A stretch of 41,611 bases of DNA from a virus. The DNA is taken from positions 1 through 41,611 of IMG/VR virus record IMGVR_UViG_3300045004_000244; one strand, given 5' to 3'. The notes under the pieces were generated by a model. The model worked only from the letters and a program-made list of their open reading frames with translations, ran no database searches and had not been told where the DNA came from. The position numbers and the translations under genes were made by a program. The number at the start of each line of letters is the position of its first letter. The stretch's first letter is position 1. Below are positions 29,348 to 37,503 of the stretch, one piece after another.

Positions 29348-30055
29348 TCAAGCCCCATCAGAAACCAGCCGCGCAGTGGTGCCCGTCATGATCTTGAGCG
29401 CGTCCAGGAACTCCTGTCGGATGATGCCGGGATGCGCGCTGGACTTCGGCACGATCTCCTTGGCGATGCGGGGCTTCTTCTTCCCCGACCCGATGACGAT
29501 GCGTTGCCGGTCGCGGCTTCCCCACCGCTCCATTGCGACCTGGGCAAAGCTCTTGTCCTCCAGCGCGACAGCCCGGAGCGTATGCACCAAGGCGCCCAGC
29601 CCCACCTCGCAATCCTTCACGCCACGAGCCGACAGCAACGTGATAGGCAGGCCAATCGCCTCGCCGCTGCCCCGCTCCTGATTGAGCGCACAGCGCGTTT
29701 CCGAAACGACCGTCAGTTCGTGATTGGCACGATAGTACCGCAGCGCCCGCAACTGGTCGGGCGTGATGAGCCGGGGCCCCTTCTGATCGGACGCGCGGAG
29801 GGGCATCTTCGCCAGGGTCTCAAAGTATGGCTGGCGGCGATAGGCCCGGCCGATGACCTGGCCCTTTTCGGTTCGCACCGGGCCCAAGACGAAATGACCA
29901 ATCTGCTCCGGCGTCGGTTCCTGGGTCTCGCGCGTGCGCACGGGTGCGCGAGGCGGCTCAGGGGCGGCATGGACCGGTTTCTCGCCCCGCAACATCGCCG
30001 CCGCATTCGCGGCACGGCTGGCGGCGCTGCGCTGGATGACGTTACCCTTGCCCAT
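29348..30055 (-). CDS. protein of unknown function, last gene of replication operon
   Basis: A 235-residue protein: a disordered Pro/Arg-rich first 55 residues, then PYFETLAKMPLRASDQKGPR, PDQLRALRYYRANHELTVVSETR, KDCEVGLGALVHTLRAVALE, DKSFAQVAMERWGSRDRQRIV and a basic end. The 'LRALRYYRANHE...' helix and final DNA-binding-like helices resemble regulators of the DUF6456 kind found in alphaproteobacteria, but I hold that only weakly. It could act as a late regulator (Q-like place: just before a terminator). ATG 30055 has AAAGG upstream and overlaps the gene before it. Confidence 0.45.
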   Translation of the reverse strand: MGKGNVIQRSAASRAANAAAMLRGEKPVHAAPEPPRAPVRTRETQEPTPEQIGHFVLGPVRTEKGQVIGRAYRRQPYFETLAKMPLRASDQKGPRLITPDQLRALRYYRANHELTVVSETRCALNQERGSGEAIGLPITLLSARGVKDCEVGLGALVHTLRAVALEDKSFAQVAMERWGSRDRQRIVIGSGKKKPRIAKEIVPKSSAHPGIIRQEFLDALKIMTGTTARLVSDGA

Positions 30056-30248
30056 GATCGACCTTTCGCTTTCCAAACAGTTTCTCGGCCAGGATTTCGA
30101 GCTGTTTCCGGTCGGCCCAGCCGGACAGCCATTCGGGATTGATTAGGACGATGCCGTGGGCGTGGTAGGCTTCCCGGGCCGCGCGGCGCGCACGGGCCGG
30201 GTCCGGCTCCTCGCTGAGCGACGCGAAGCGGGCGAGCGGCGTTGCCAT
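30042..30248 (-). CDS. 68-residue protein of the replication operon
   Basis: ATG 30248; the product begins MATPLARFASLSEEPDPARA, then AREAYHAHGIVLINPEWLSG and WADRKQLEILAEKLFGKR. It is a compact helical protein whose start overlaps the previous small gene's stop (TGATG-like) and whose end overlaps the next gene's start. The last helices are basic and could bind nucleic acid. No family recognised. Confidence 0.5.
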   Translation of the reverse strand: MATPLARFASLSEEPDPARARRAAREAYHAHGIVLINPEWLSGWADRKQLEILAEKLFGKRKVDHGQG

Positions 30249-30409
30249 CAGCGAATAGCCTCGATGATATCTTCCAGCGCCTCGTCGGCCGAGCGGCGCA
30301 GTTCCCGGGCCATCGTCGGCATGGCGTCCTTCATGTCCGCGATCGTCACGCGAACAGCCTCCAGCCGGGCGACGAGCTCGGCTTTGTCGGCTTTCCTGCG
30401 TCTCGGCAT
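30248..30409 (-). CDS. 53-residue coiled-coil protein
   Basis: ATG 30409 with AGGAGG nine bases upstream. The product starts MPRRRKADKAELVARLEAV and continues VRVTIADMKDAMPTMARELRR, a predicted helix or coiled coil with a basic N-terminus, and ends DEALEDIIEAIR. It is the first gene after the repeat-rich gap (30410-30780). It may be a small DNA-binding or regulatory factor; no family recognised. Confidence 0.5.
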   Translation of the reverse strand: MPRRRKADKAELVARLEAVRVTIADMKDAMPTMARELRRSADEALEDIIEAIR

Positions 30410-30583
30410 TTTTCCATCCTCCTCGACCGATACCCACGGCAGGGTTGCAATCGGCGGGTTTAAGGGGTAGGCCAAGGGCCTCCCCTTAACCCACCACCCC
30501 CGCCGCCCGCCGCGACAGCCTCGCTGGCGGGTTTGTTCTTTCTCCGTTCGCGCTGGGGTCGCATGGAAATCCAACCGACCCCC

Positions 30584-30772
30584 AAGTGTTGCCCGAAGTG
30601 TTGCCCCGCCGGGGCAACAGCGCAGGGCGGGCACAATGCGAAACGTCGATTTTTCGGGGATTTCGTGCCGTTGCCCAAGTGTTGCCCAGCGGTTGCCCTT
30701 CGGGGCAACACTTCGCAGACTGGACACGATGCGGCCGAACATGAACGGCGCAGGCAACAGCGGGCAACACTT
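30584..30772. repeat. iteron-like AAGTGTTGCCC array, candidate replication origin
   Basis: Five exact copies of AAGTGTTGCCC lie in a 371-base gap without genes: direct at 30584-30594, 30596-30606, 30677-30687, and inverted at 30703-30713 and 30762-30772. Three share the longer CGAAGTGTTGCCC. Extra partial copies (GTTGCCC at 30670 and 30692, GGCAACA at 30753) are present. One copy forms a hairpin TGTTGCCCC-GCC-GGGGCAACA (30599-30619). Iterons next to a primase operon suggest an origin; an operator cluster is the alternative. Confidence 0.6.
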
Positions 30773-30780
30773 CGTAAGGT

Positions 30781-31218
30781 TCATCGACGTCGCCCTTTCC
30801 CCATGCGAGCGAGCTCCCACAGCAACGGCGAATCGTCGGGCATGTGGCGATAGTGAAACCGGCATCCTCGCTCATGCGGAATCCAGGCCACGTTCGGATC
30901 AACGCGCAGAACGGAAGCGCCGCGGATATCGATCACCAGCCCCACGAAGCCGTCTGGCTGGTCGGGGTCGAAGCCGAACACGTTCCCGAGCGTCCAGCCG
31001 GCCTGGACCGCTTCCTCGGCGCGCGTGTTGGCGAATATGACGGCATCCTGCACCACCTGGGCCCAGCGCGCGGAAGACGCGTAGGACGGTCGCGCGGCAT
31101 CCTGAAGTAGCGTAATGGCGTGCTGCCAGTCCGAAGGCAGCGGCGCGGGACCGATCGCAACTGGCGCGCGGATCTCGCCGACAAAGCGGTCGGGATCGAA
31201 GGAGGCGAACCCGCTCAT
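30781..31218 (-). CDS. protein of unknown function next to DUF3987
   Basis: A 145-residue protein: MSGFASFDPDRFVGEIRAPV, LPSDWQHAITLLQDAARP, VQDAVIFANTRAEEAVQAGW, LGNVFGFDPDQPDGFVGLVI and a C-terminal IPHERGCRFHYRHMPDDSPLL. It appears helical, then a beta part with His/Cys/Tyr residues. Its start overlaps the DUF3987 gene end (ATGA). Such proteins often follow phage replication genes. Function unknown. Confidence 0.5.
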   Translation of the reverse strand: MSGFASFDPDRFVGEIRAPVAIGPAPLPSDWQHAITLLQDAARPSYASSARWAQVVQDAVIFANTRAEEAVQAGWTLGNVFGFDPDQPDGFVGLVIDIRGASVLRVDPNVAWIPHERGCRFHYRHMPDDSPLLWELARMGKGRRR

Positions 31219-32732
31219 TCGGCCGCGTCCTCGATGACGGTGTAGGCGTCCTTGAAGAACTGCTCTTTCTCGCCGAGCCGCATGTGCGCGCCACCTTTGA
31301 TCGGGACCAAGTGACCGTGCTCGATCAGTATCTCGATCGCGCGCGAGAGCGGCGGTGCCGGTCGGATCGATTTGGGGATGACATTGTTACTGAGCCACTT
31401 CTTACCGACTATCCGGTGCCCCTTGTCGCGAATCCATGCGATCAGGGCGGCGGCGTTTTCGCTATCCTCGTCGGCGGTTCCGATGCCGATCAGACGCAGC
31501 GCTTCCATGGCGTAGAACTTGGCGAGCTTGATGCCAGCCGACAGCGCGGTAGCGCTGATCTGGACGGTCTGCCGGTCTTCGAAATATGCCATCACCGCGG
31601 CGATGCGCACCGAATGTTCGGGCAGCTTCGCTGCGAAGCCGGTGATGTCGTCGAACATACCACCGGGCCGCAGTTCGACCTCGACCGCATCATGCCATTG
31701 CCGGAACATCTCCTTCGCATCGGGGGACAGGTCGATGATCTTCGGCGTCAACGCGCGGGTCTGCGGGTCCATCGGCATTTCGCCGCTGAGAAGGCCGTAG
31801 AGCTTGGCGTCGAACTTCTCCAGGTCGAGATCGGAATTGGCATCCGGGTCGCGCCACATGCGCTGCCCCTTCATCGTCTCCGGCTGGCAAACGAGGATGC
31901 GCGACAACAGGCCCTGGTCCTTCAGGTCGGGGTCCGAGAGCAGCCGCTTGGCGATCCGGTGCTGGATCATCAGATGAAGCGACAGCCGGCGGCCGCGCAG
32001 GATGGTGACACCGTCGGTGCCGCGTACCCGCTTGATCGGCGATCCATCCCAAAGCTTCGACAGGGCCGCGCCGGTTTGCCCCCGCTGTTCCTCGGCCATG
32101 GCGAATCCGCCCAGCCATTGGCCTCCCTCGTCCGAAAATAGGCCCAGCGACGGCATCGCGTCGGCGAACAATTTCTGCAGGCCCTGGAGCGTGCCCTCGT
32201 CGCTGACCAGCATCGGCAGGGGCGGCGCGATCGGCTCGGGGCCCAGCCGCTCAAGATCCTCGCGAATATCCCGCCGGTTGCGGTTGCCTGCGGTGCTCGT
32301 CGCCTTCTTGTGGGCAGCGCCATACGCGGCCTTGTCGGCGAGATATGCAGTCTGGGCGATCTGCCAATCGTCGTGCATCCTGGCCTCGCGCTCGCGGATC
32401 GCGTGCAGCGCCAGCTTGTCGGATGACGACTTTCGATCGCCCGACGCCGCCACGGTGATCGCAAAGATCGAGGAAGGGATAACCTCGCCTGTTGGGAGCC
32501 GAACGTCGACGAACGCCTGCACGCCGAGCGCAGCGGCCGAGAGGATCGACTGCGCCGCGATCGCGGCCGGCACCTGGACCTTGTCCATGATCGCGAGGGT
32601 TGCCGCCCGCAACTTCGGGCTCAGGGCATCGACGGGGTATTCGCCGGCCTTGGGCACGGCCGGCTTGATAGGAATCGGCTGGCCTGGGATCAGGTCGGCG
32701 TCCTCATATTGCCGGCTGAAGGCCCCGCTCAT
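31215..32732 (-). CDS. DUF3987 (YfjI-like) replication-associated protein
   Basis: A 505-residue protein of the DUF3987 family. A P-loop-like site VAASGDRKSSSDKL lies at about 93-106 (the family's SG-x-RKS motif). It is followed by LVSDEGTLQGLQKLF, FSDEGGQWLGGFAMAEEQRG, and LDLEKFDAKLYGLL with a C-terminal winged-helix-like part (about 430-490). It lies next to the DnaG-type primase, so a helicase- or initiation-related role fits; the biochemistry of this family is not established. Starts inside the primase gene's end. Confidence 0.75.
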   Translation of the reverse strand: MSGAFSRQYEDADLIPGQPIPIKPAVPKAGEYPVDALSPKLRAATLAIMDKVQVPAAIAAQSILSAAALGVQAFVDVRLPTGEVIPSSIFAITVAASGDRKSSSDKLALHAIREREARMHDDWQIAQTAYLADKAAYGAAHKKATSTAGNRNRRDIREDLERLGPEPIAPPLPMLVSDEGTLQGLQKLFADAMPSLGLFSDEGGQWLGGFAMAEEQRGQTGAALSKLWDGSPIKRVRGTDGVTILRGRRLSLHLMIQHRIAKRLLSDPDLKDQGLLSRILVCQPETMKGQRMWRDPDANSDLDLEKFDAKLYGLLSGEMPMDPQTRALTPKIIDLSPDAKEMFRQWHDAVEVELRPGGMFDDITGFAAKLPEHSVRIAAVMAYFEDRQTVQISATALSAGIKLAKFYAMEALRLIGIGTADEDSENAAALIAWIRDKGHRIVGKKWLSNNVIPKSIRPAPPLSRAIEILIEHGHLVPIKGGAHMRLGEKEQFFKDAYTVIEDAAE

Positions 32733-33748
32733 ACAGAGGCCTCTTCCCGCCTGATGCCGCGCAGCTGGTCGTTCCAGTCTTTGTAATCGGGATGCGGGAA
32801 CATCGTCCGAACCGAAAAGCCCAACTCGGTCAGGGCGGCGGCGGCCTGATCAACGGCCAGCGCTCCAGCCTTGTCGTTCTGCCCAGCAATGGTGATCCGC
32901 CTCACCTGGGCGGGATAGCGGATGGCCGGCATCATGGCGGTTCCCAGCGCCGCTGCGACGGTGCGCCCGGGAATCTCCTGCGCCAGGCTGAGTGCGTCTT
33001 CCGGCCCCTCGGTGATGATGATCTCGCATGCAGGTGGCCCGAGCCAGAGGGCCCCGCCCATGACGCGCCCCAGGCTGAGCTTCGGCTTCTTCATGTTCGC
33101 CTTGGCGCGCCCGCCATCCCGAAGGAAAATGCGCTGGATGGCGACGAGATCCTCACCGATCGTGACAGCGCCGATGAGCGCCGGAAGGTCGCGCCCCCAT
33201 TCGCCCGTTTCACGATCGCGCCAAGCCGGGACCATGCCGAAGCGGATCGAAGGCGGCAACGGCATGGTGATCCCTCGCGCACGCGCGTACACCTGCGCGG
33301 GTGTGCCGGCGGCCGGGCGCGACCGATCCCAGAACATTCGGGCCTCGGCTATCGCTTGCTCACGATCGGCGGCGTCCTCGGCAGCGCGCTGCGCCCGCTG
33401 CTCCGGCGAGACGACAGGGAGATCGGAAGCGCCAAGCCAGGATAGCGCATCGAGGAAGCTCTTGCCCTCCTTGTCCATCACGAAGCGGATGACGTCGCCG
33501 GAAGCACCGCAGCCGAAACAGTGATAGGTGCCCTTGGCATCATTCACGCGCAGGCTCGGCGACCGTTCGTTGTGGAAAACGCACAGGCCTGCTACCTCGC
33601 GCCCGGTTTTCCGCAGCGTCGTATAGCGCCCGATGATTTCGCTGATGTTGTGCATCGTGCGGATCTCGTCGACCCGCTGCTGGAAGGCGGCATCAGCCGC
33701 CGGATCGCGGCCTCGCCAGCCCGACCTGTTTGAGCCCCGCCCGGCCAC
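32729..33748 (-). CDS. DnaG-type primase (CHC2 zinc finger + Toprim)
   Basis: A 339-residue primase. N-terminal zinc finger: LCVFHNERSPSLRV and TYHCFGCGASGDVIRFVM give Cys56, His59, Cys77, Cys80. The middle part has YARARGITMPLPPSIRFGM. The Toprim domain starts at about 240 with IIITEGPEDALSLA (Glu248), and ends with ITIAGQNDKAG where the usual DxD motif is present only as QND. No helicase part. The first large gene of the leftward operon, after the Cro-like gene. Confidence 0.85.
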   Translation of the reverse strand: MAGRGSNRSGWRGRDPAADAAFQQRVDEIRTMHNISEIIGRYTTLRKTGREVAGLCVFHNERSPSLRVNDAKGTYHCFGCGASGDVIRFVMDKEGKSFLDALSWLGASDLPVVSPEQRAQRAAEDAADREQAIAEARMFWDRSRPAAGTPAQVYARARGITMPLPPSIRFGMVPAWRDRETGEWGRDLPALIGAVTIGEDLVAIQRIFLRDGGRAKANMKKPKLSLGRVMGGALWLGPPACEIIITEGPEDALSLAQEIPGRTVAAALGTAMMPAIRYPAQVRRITIAGQNDKAGALAVDQAAAALTELGFSVRTMFPHPDYKDWNDQLRGIRREEASV

Positions 33749-33753
33749 GGCGA

Positions 33754-33987
33754 TCAGGCCGCCTGGGCCTGGTCCGTCGGGTTATCGGCGGCGCCTAGCT
33801 CAAAGAAGTCATTTGGCTGCAGGTGGCCTTCGGTCACGCGAACGATGTTCCGCATGATCGTCGGGCGCGGCGTGCGCGATCCGTCGATGTACTTCTGAAC
33901 GACGCCAGCGTTTGCGACGCCGATCATTTGCGCGAACTCCGAGTAGGAAATCCGCTGATCGGTGAGGTAGGCCTTGAGCTTGTGCAT
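33754..33987 (-). CDS. Cro/YdaS-like HTH regulator
   Basis: A 77-residue protein: MHKLKAYLTDQRISYSEFAQ, then MIGVANAGVVQKYIDGSRTPRP, the helix-turn-helix, and a helix IMRNIVRVTEGHL. It stands divergent to the CI-like gene and reads into the replication operon, as Cro-type regulators do. ATG 33987 lies about 8-13 bases downstream of a -10-like GATAAA, so translation may be leaderless; no clear ribosome site is present. Confidence 0.75.
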   Translation of the reverse strand: MHKLKAYLTDQRISYSEFAQMIGVANAGVVQKYIDGSRTPRPTIMRNIVRVTEGHLQPNDFFELGAADNPTDQAQAA

Positions 33988-33996
33988 GTCGCCAAT

Positions 33997-34101
33997 TTAT
34001 CCGCACAGGATAATTTCTGCAAGCGCCACCAAGCGGCGTGACGGTCATCACGGGATAAATCGCCGAACTTTCCACTATCGTTTCATATCCGCTTCGGATA
34101 A
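33997..34101. promoter_or_regulatory. CI operators between cro-like and cI-like genes
   Basis: TTATCC-N5-GGATAA at 33997-34013 is perfect; ATATCC-N5-GGATAA at 34085-34101 differs at one base; a half site GGATAA occurs at 34053-34058. Two identical operators lie on the other side of the repressor gene. On the minus strand GATAAA/ATAAAT (34001-33995) overlaps the first operator; on the plus strand GATAAT (34097-34102) overlaps the second and fits a promoter for the repressor with a weak -35. Confidence 0.72.
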
Positions 34102-34129
34102 TGCGCGCGGGAACGTTGGAGAATTTGTC

Positions 34130-34723
34130 ATGAAATCGCTAACCGACACGGTCGCCAGTCGGCTGCACAGGGTGCGCAAGGCGAAGGGCATGACGCTACA
34201 GCAGGTGGCGGACAAAGCAAAAACGACGCTCGGTCAGATTCACAAGCTTGAGCGGTCGCAGCGCCCGCTTACGACCGAATGGATTGAGCGCCTCGCGAAC
34301 GCGATGGATGTCGACCCCCAGGAACTTCTGAACGATGCCCCTCCGGCACCGATACGCGCCATCCCGCTTGTTGGCCGTATCGCCGCTGGAAATTGGCGCG
34401 AGGCGGTCGAGCACCCCCTCGGGCATGTCCACGCCGCCAATGCGCCGGCTGGCGCGTTCGCCCTGGAGCCGGATGGGGATAGCATGAATAAGATTGTCCC
34501 AGCCGGCGGTTACGTCATCATCGATCCCAACGAGGCAGACCTTCGTGAAGGTGGCGTTTATGCGGTCATGAACGCGGAGGGCGAGACCACCCTCAAGCGC
34601 TACCGCAGCGACCCCGCGCGACTCGAACCGTGTTCAACGAACCCTGCACACGCCACGATCAAACTCGGGCGTGAAAATTTTTCAGTGCTAGGCCGGGCAA
34701 TTAATGCGGTGCTCACACTGTAA
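34130..34723 (+). CDS. CI-like repressor, HTH plus S24 autoprotease
   Basis: A 197-residue repressor. Residues about 8-65 are an XRE helix-turn-helix (KGMTLQQVADKAKTTLGQIHK). VGRIAAGNWRE contains the Ala-Gly cleavage site (about 86-87). The LexA/CI-type dyad is Ser118 in EPDGDSMNK and Lys156 in GETTLKRY. RecA-assisted self-cleavage on DNA damage should remove repression. ATG 34130 follows GGAG (34118-34121). Its operators flank it on both sides (33997-34101, 34724-34776). Regulates the leftward and rightward early operons. Confidence 0.85.
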   Translation: MKSLTDTVASRLHRVRKAKGMTLQQVADKAKTTLGQIHKLERSQRPLTTEWIERLANAMDVDPQELLNDAPPAPIRAIPLVGRIAAGNWREAVEHPLGHVHAANAPAGAFALEPDGDSMNKIVPAGGYVIIDPNEADLREGGVYAVMNAEGETTLKRYRSDPARLEPCSTNPAHATIKLGRENFSVLGRAINAVLTL

Positions 34724-34777
34724 TTATCCTGACCGGATAAATTCTGCTTGACCTTGCATTTATCCCGAGCGGATAAT
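34724..34777 (+). promoter_or_regulatory. rightward early promoter with two CI operators
   Basis: Perfect TTATCC-N5-GGATAA operators at 34724-34740 and 34760-34776. TTGACC (34748-34753) and GATAAT (34772-34777), 18 bases apart, form a promoter whose -10 lies inside the second operator. It reads into 34899 and the ParB-like operon; CI bound here should shut it off. Confidence 0.75.
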
Positions 34778-34873
34778 TCTGCACATCAGTTGATCGCCTT
34801 CGGGCCGAAGACGCTGATGGGCAGGGATAAGCGAGAAACGGCCTCCGCTACGGCGAGATAACCGCGGATCGAC

Positions 34874-34892
34874 CCTGCTACTTGAGCAGGAG
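34874..34892 (+). promoter_or_regulatory. hairpin over the ribosome site of 34899
   Basis: CCTGCT (34874-34879) and AGCAGG (34885-34890) form a perfect six-base stem. The 3' arm overlaps the AGGAG ribosome site (34888-34892), so translation of the first early gene may be reduced until the stem opens. Confidence 0.4.
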
Positions 34893-34898
34893 ACCGCA

Positions 34899-35177
34899 AT
34901 GGTTCAGAATTCAATCCCGCCCCGCATTCCCGCGTCCCGCGACAGCATCGCGGCGAATCTCGCCGATTTTCCGCGCGCTGCTAGCGCGCTTGAGCAGGCC
35001 GATATCGCCACCCTGGCCCTTGAACGGCTCGAAGGGTTGCTCTCTGCGATGCAGCTCGCAGACCTTTTCAGCGCCGCTACTAATCTCGCCCTCATCGATA
35101 CGCTTATCGGACTGGCACTCCATACGGTCAAACAGGCGCGGGTCGATCTCTGCGCAGCTGGCGCGGAGGCGCGGTGA
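34899..35177 (+). CDS. first gene of the rightward early operon, unknown
   Basis: A 92-residue protein: MVQNSIPPRIPASRDSIAAN, then LADFPRAASALEQADIATLAL, a leucine/alanine-rich helix, and HTVKQARVDLCAAGAEAR. ATG 34899 has AGGAG upstream, inside a hairpin. It is nearly all helical with no recognised domain. It is the first gene behind the CI-controlled promoter, so it would be made early after induction, the usual place for host-takeover or kinetics factors. Confidence 0.5.
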   Translation: MVQNSIPPRIPASRDSIAANLADFPRAASALEQADIATLALERLEGLLSAMQLADLFSAATNLALIDTLIGLALHTVKQARVDLCAAGAEAR

Positions 35178-36301
35178 TGAACAGCCCCTCGCAAATCTGG
35201 ATCTGCGCTCAGGGTAAGGATTTGCCCGAGTGGATCGAAGAACGGCTCACTAGTGACGTTGCACCGGACGGCACCTTCGAGATCGAGGCTTCCGACGGCC
35301 TTATCAGGGTCGATCGTGGCTTCGCCGTCTTCGTATTCAATGATCAGGTTTTCGCCTGTCCGCCGAAGCTAGTTCAGGAAAAGCTCGCCGCTGCGGCTGG
35401 TGCCGACAATGAAATCGTTGCCGAGCTAGGGCAGAAGACCGAAGCGATGAAGGCTCAAAAGGCGGCCCATAAAGCCGCTCACCGGGTTAAGGCCACTGGC
35501 TCTCAGCCCCTTCGCCTCAAGTCGATGATCGGCTCGCCGCCGACCCCCGCCTTTTGCCTGGTTGACAATCTTCAGGTGGATGACAGCTACCAGCGGTCGA
35601 TCGAGGGCGGCGCTTCGCAGAAGCTGATCGTAAAAATCGCCGAAAATTGGGACTGGCGGTTGTGCCTGCCCTTGCTTGTCTCGCGACGGCAGGGTCAGCT
35701 CTATGTGATCGACGGCCAGCACCGGCTCGAAGCTGCCCGCCTGCGTGGCGATATCCGCGATATACCGGTGGTCGTCTTCGACTTCGACGATCCTAAGGCC
35801 GAGGCGGAGTTGTTCGTCCAAGCGAACCGCGCGCGCCGACCGATGCAAAAGCTAGACGACTTCCACGCCGATCTTGCGGCGGGTGGTGCCGAAAGTGTCG
35901 CAGTCAACAAGGTGATCACCGACGCGGGCCTGACGGTCGGTCGGAACGGCGCTTGGCAGCTGATCAAGCCCGGCGAGGTGGTCTTCGTGCAGGCGGTGAA
36001 GCGGGGGATGAAATCATTCGGACCGCAGACCGCCACCCGTGCGCTTCGCATGATGGCGCAGGCCTTCCCGGATAGTCCGCTGGTAACGGGCGCGGCAATC
36101 TTCGAGGGCCTCTGCACGTTCATGAGCGAGACCGGCAAGTCGGGCGGATCGGTCGACGATGATCTGATGACCCTCGTCCTCAGCGAGACCGGAATTGCCG
36201 GGTGGAAGGAACTTGTAGCGGGCGCCGAGACCGGCTTCGACCGGGCCGACATGATGCTCAGCGCCATCAGGGCCGCCTATGAGGAAGCGGGGGCGCAATG
36301 A
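35177..36301 (+). CDS. ParB-like nuclease-fold protein (DUF6551-like)
   Basis: A protein of about 374 residues (ATG 35177; GTG 35174 also in frame). A charged helical N-terminal third (about 1-110) precedes a ParB/sulfiredoxin-like domain: LVDNLQVDDSYQRSIEGG, LVSRRQGQLYVIDGQHRLEAAR (IDGQHR at about 178-183), IPVVVFDFDDP, ELFVQANRARRPMQK. The 'DGQHR' turn is the family's hallmark. A helical C-terminal part follows. ParB-like domains of phages are DNA-binding or CTP-/nuclease-related; here only the fold can be named. The HerA-like ATPase follows with overlap. Confidence 0.65.
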   Translation: MNSPSQIWICAQGKDLPEWIEERLTSDVAPDGTFEIEASDGLIRVDRGFAVFVFNDQVFACPPKLVQEKLAAAAGADNEIVAELGQKTEAMKAQKAAHKAAHRVKATGSQPLRLKSMIGSPPTPAFCLVDNLQVDDSYQRSIEGGASQKLIVKIAENWDWRLCLPLLVSRRQGQLYVIDGQHRLEAARLRGDIRDIPVVVFDFDDPKAEAELFVQANRARRPMQKLDDFHADLAAGGAESVAVNKVITDAGLTVGRNGAWQLIKPGEVVFVQAVKRGMKSFGPQTATRALRMMAQAFPDSPLVTGAAIFEGLCTFMSETGKSGGSVDDDLMTLVLSETGIAGWKELVAGAETGFDRADMMLSAIRAAYEEAGAQ

Positions 36302-37503
36302 TGTACCGTCAGAGCGCCACCTACTTCGGCGACGTCCAGAAGATGCTGGCCCGCGCCCTGTATGACGATGGCAAGACCGACACCGAAATCGGGCTCGAAA
36401 TCGGCGTTTCCGTGAATAACATCATCCACTGGCGGCGCGAGGAAGGACTCCGGGAGCACGTCAAGGGCGAGCGGCCTCATACGCCTCCCATTAAGCGCGA
36501 GCCCGTGACCGCGCCGCGCCCGGTGCCCCCGGCCGCGCGGCAGGCCCGCGACGATCGGCTAATCACGCCCGCCGCCGCCCTCGCGGCACACGTCGCGCCC
36601 GCCAAGCCGACCGGCGACAACGCGATCGATATCGGTACCTATCTGGGCGAGCCCGCACTGGTCGATCTGGAGGAGCTGCTGACGACGCGGCTCCTCATTC
36701 AGGGCAACAGCGGCAGCGGCAAGAGCCATCTGCTGCGCCGCCTGCTCGAAGAGTGCGCCGGCATCGTGCAGCAGATTATCGTCGACCCCGAGGGAGACTT
36801 CGTCAGCTTCGGCCCGACCTTCGGCCACACCGTCGTCGAGGCGAAGGACACTACGGCCGGGCGGTTGGCGACAATCGCCCGCCGAACCCGGGAGCTTCGC
36901 GGATCGGTCGTCCTGAGCCTCGAAGGGGTGGAAGCCGATGAGCAGTTGGAGAAGGTCGCTGCCTTTCTCGGCGGCCTGTTCGAAGCGCCGCCCGAACATT
37001 GGCACCCGGCGATCGTCGCGGTCGACGAGGCCCACCTGTACGCCCCAGCCGGTGACAATGGCGAGGACAAGGACGTCCGCAAGGCCAGCCAACAGGCGAT
37101 GGCGAACCTGATGTGCCGGGGCCGTAAGCGCGGCCTCGCGGGCATCATCGCGACCCAGCGGCTATCGAAGCTTCATAAGAACGTCGCGGCCGAGGCGTCG
37201 AACTTCCTGCTCGGCCGAACCTTCCTCGACATCGATATCGCCCGCGCAGTCGATTTGCTCGGCATCCGGGGCACTCAGGCGGAAGATATTCGCAACCTGA
37301 ACCGAGGCGAATTTCTCGGGCTGGGTCCCGCGATCGCGCGCCGGCCGATGAAGGTGAAGATTGGCGCCGTTCAGACGCAAGGCCGCGCTGGCGCCGAGAA
37401 GGGCCTGACGGCCCTGCCGACCATGACCGCGGAGGAAATGCAGGCCCTGCTGCTCGCTGACGAGGAAGAGCAGGCCGCACCCCGCCTGAAGGTGGTGAAA
37501 TGA
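36298..37503 (+). CDS. HerA/DUF87-type DNA-translocase-like ATPase
   Basis: A 401-residue protein. Residues 1-55 are a helix-turn-helix (ALYDDGKTDTEIGLEIGVSV). The ATPase core starts near 110: LIQGNSGSGKSHLLRR (Walker A GNSGSGKS at 136-143), IIVDPEGDFVSFG (HerA-type DPEGDF), IVAVDEAHLYAP (Walker B at 239-248), and RGRKRGLAGIIATQRLSKLH. This is the HerA/DUF87 arrangement. No NurA-like partner follows. It sits between a ParB-like gene and an HTH gene, all overlapping, so they act in one operon. Role in the phage cycle is not known. Confidence 0.78.
   Translation: MMYRQSATYFGDVQKMLARALYDDGKTDTEIGLEIGVSVNNIIHWRREEGLREHVKGERPHTPPIKREPVTAPRPVPPAARQARDDRLITPAAALAAHVAPAKPTGDNAIDIGTYLGEPALVDLEELLTTRLLIQGNSGSGKSHLLRRLLEECAGIVQQIIVDPEGDFVSFGPTFGHTVVEAKDTTAGRLATIARRTRELRGSVVLSLEGVEADEQLEKVAAFLGGLFEAPPEHWHPAIVAVDEAHLYAPAGDNGEDKDVRKASQQAMANLMCRGRKRGLAGIIATQRLSKLHKNVAAEASNFLLGRTFLDIDIARAVDLLGIRGTQAEDIRNLNRGEFLGLGPAIARRPMKVKIGAVQTQGRAGAEKGLTALPTMTAEEMQALLLADEEEQAAPRLKVVK

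Noticed and set aside
29158-29358. Small minus-strand frame between the terminator and the tRNA
   Set aside because: It runs through the terminator hairpin, has no ribosome site and no protein-like pattern.
30248-30865. A 205-residue minus-strand frame spanning the repeat-rich gap
   Set aside because: Its sequence is mostly a translation of the GTTGCCC repeats (recurring CCP/GNT/ATLG pieces). Only its last 53 residues, from ATG 30409, look like a real small gene.
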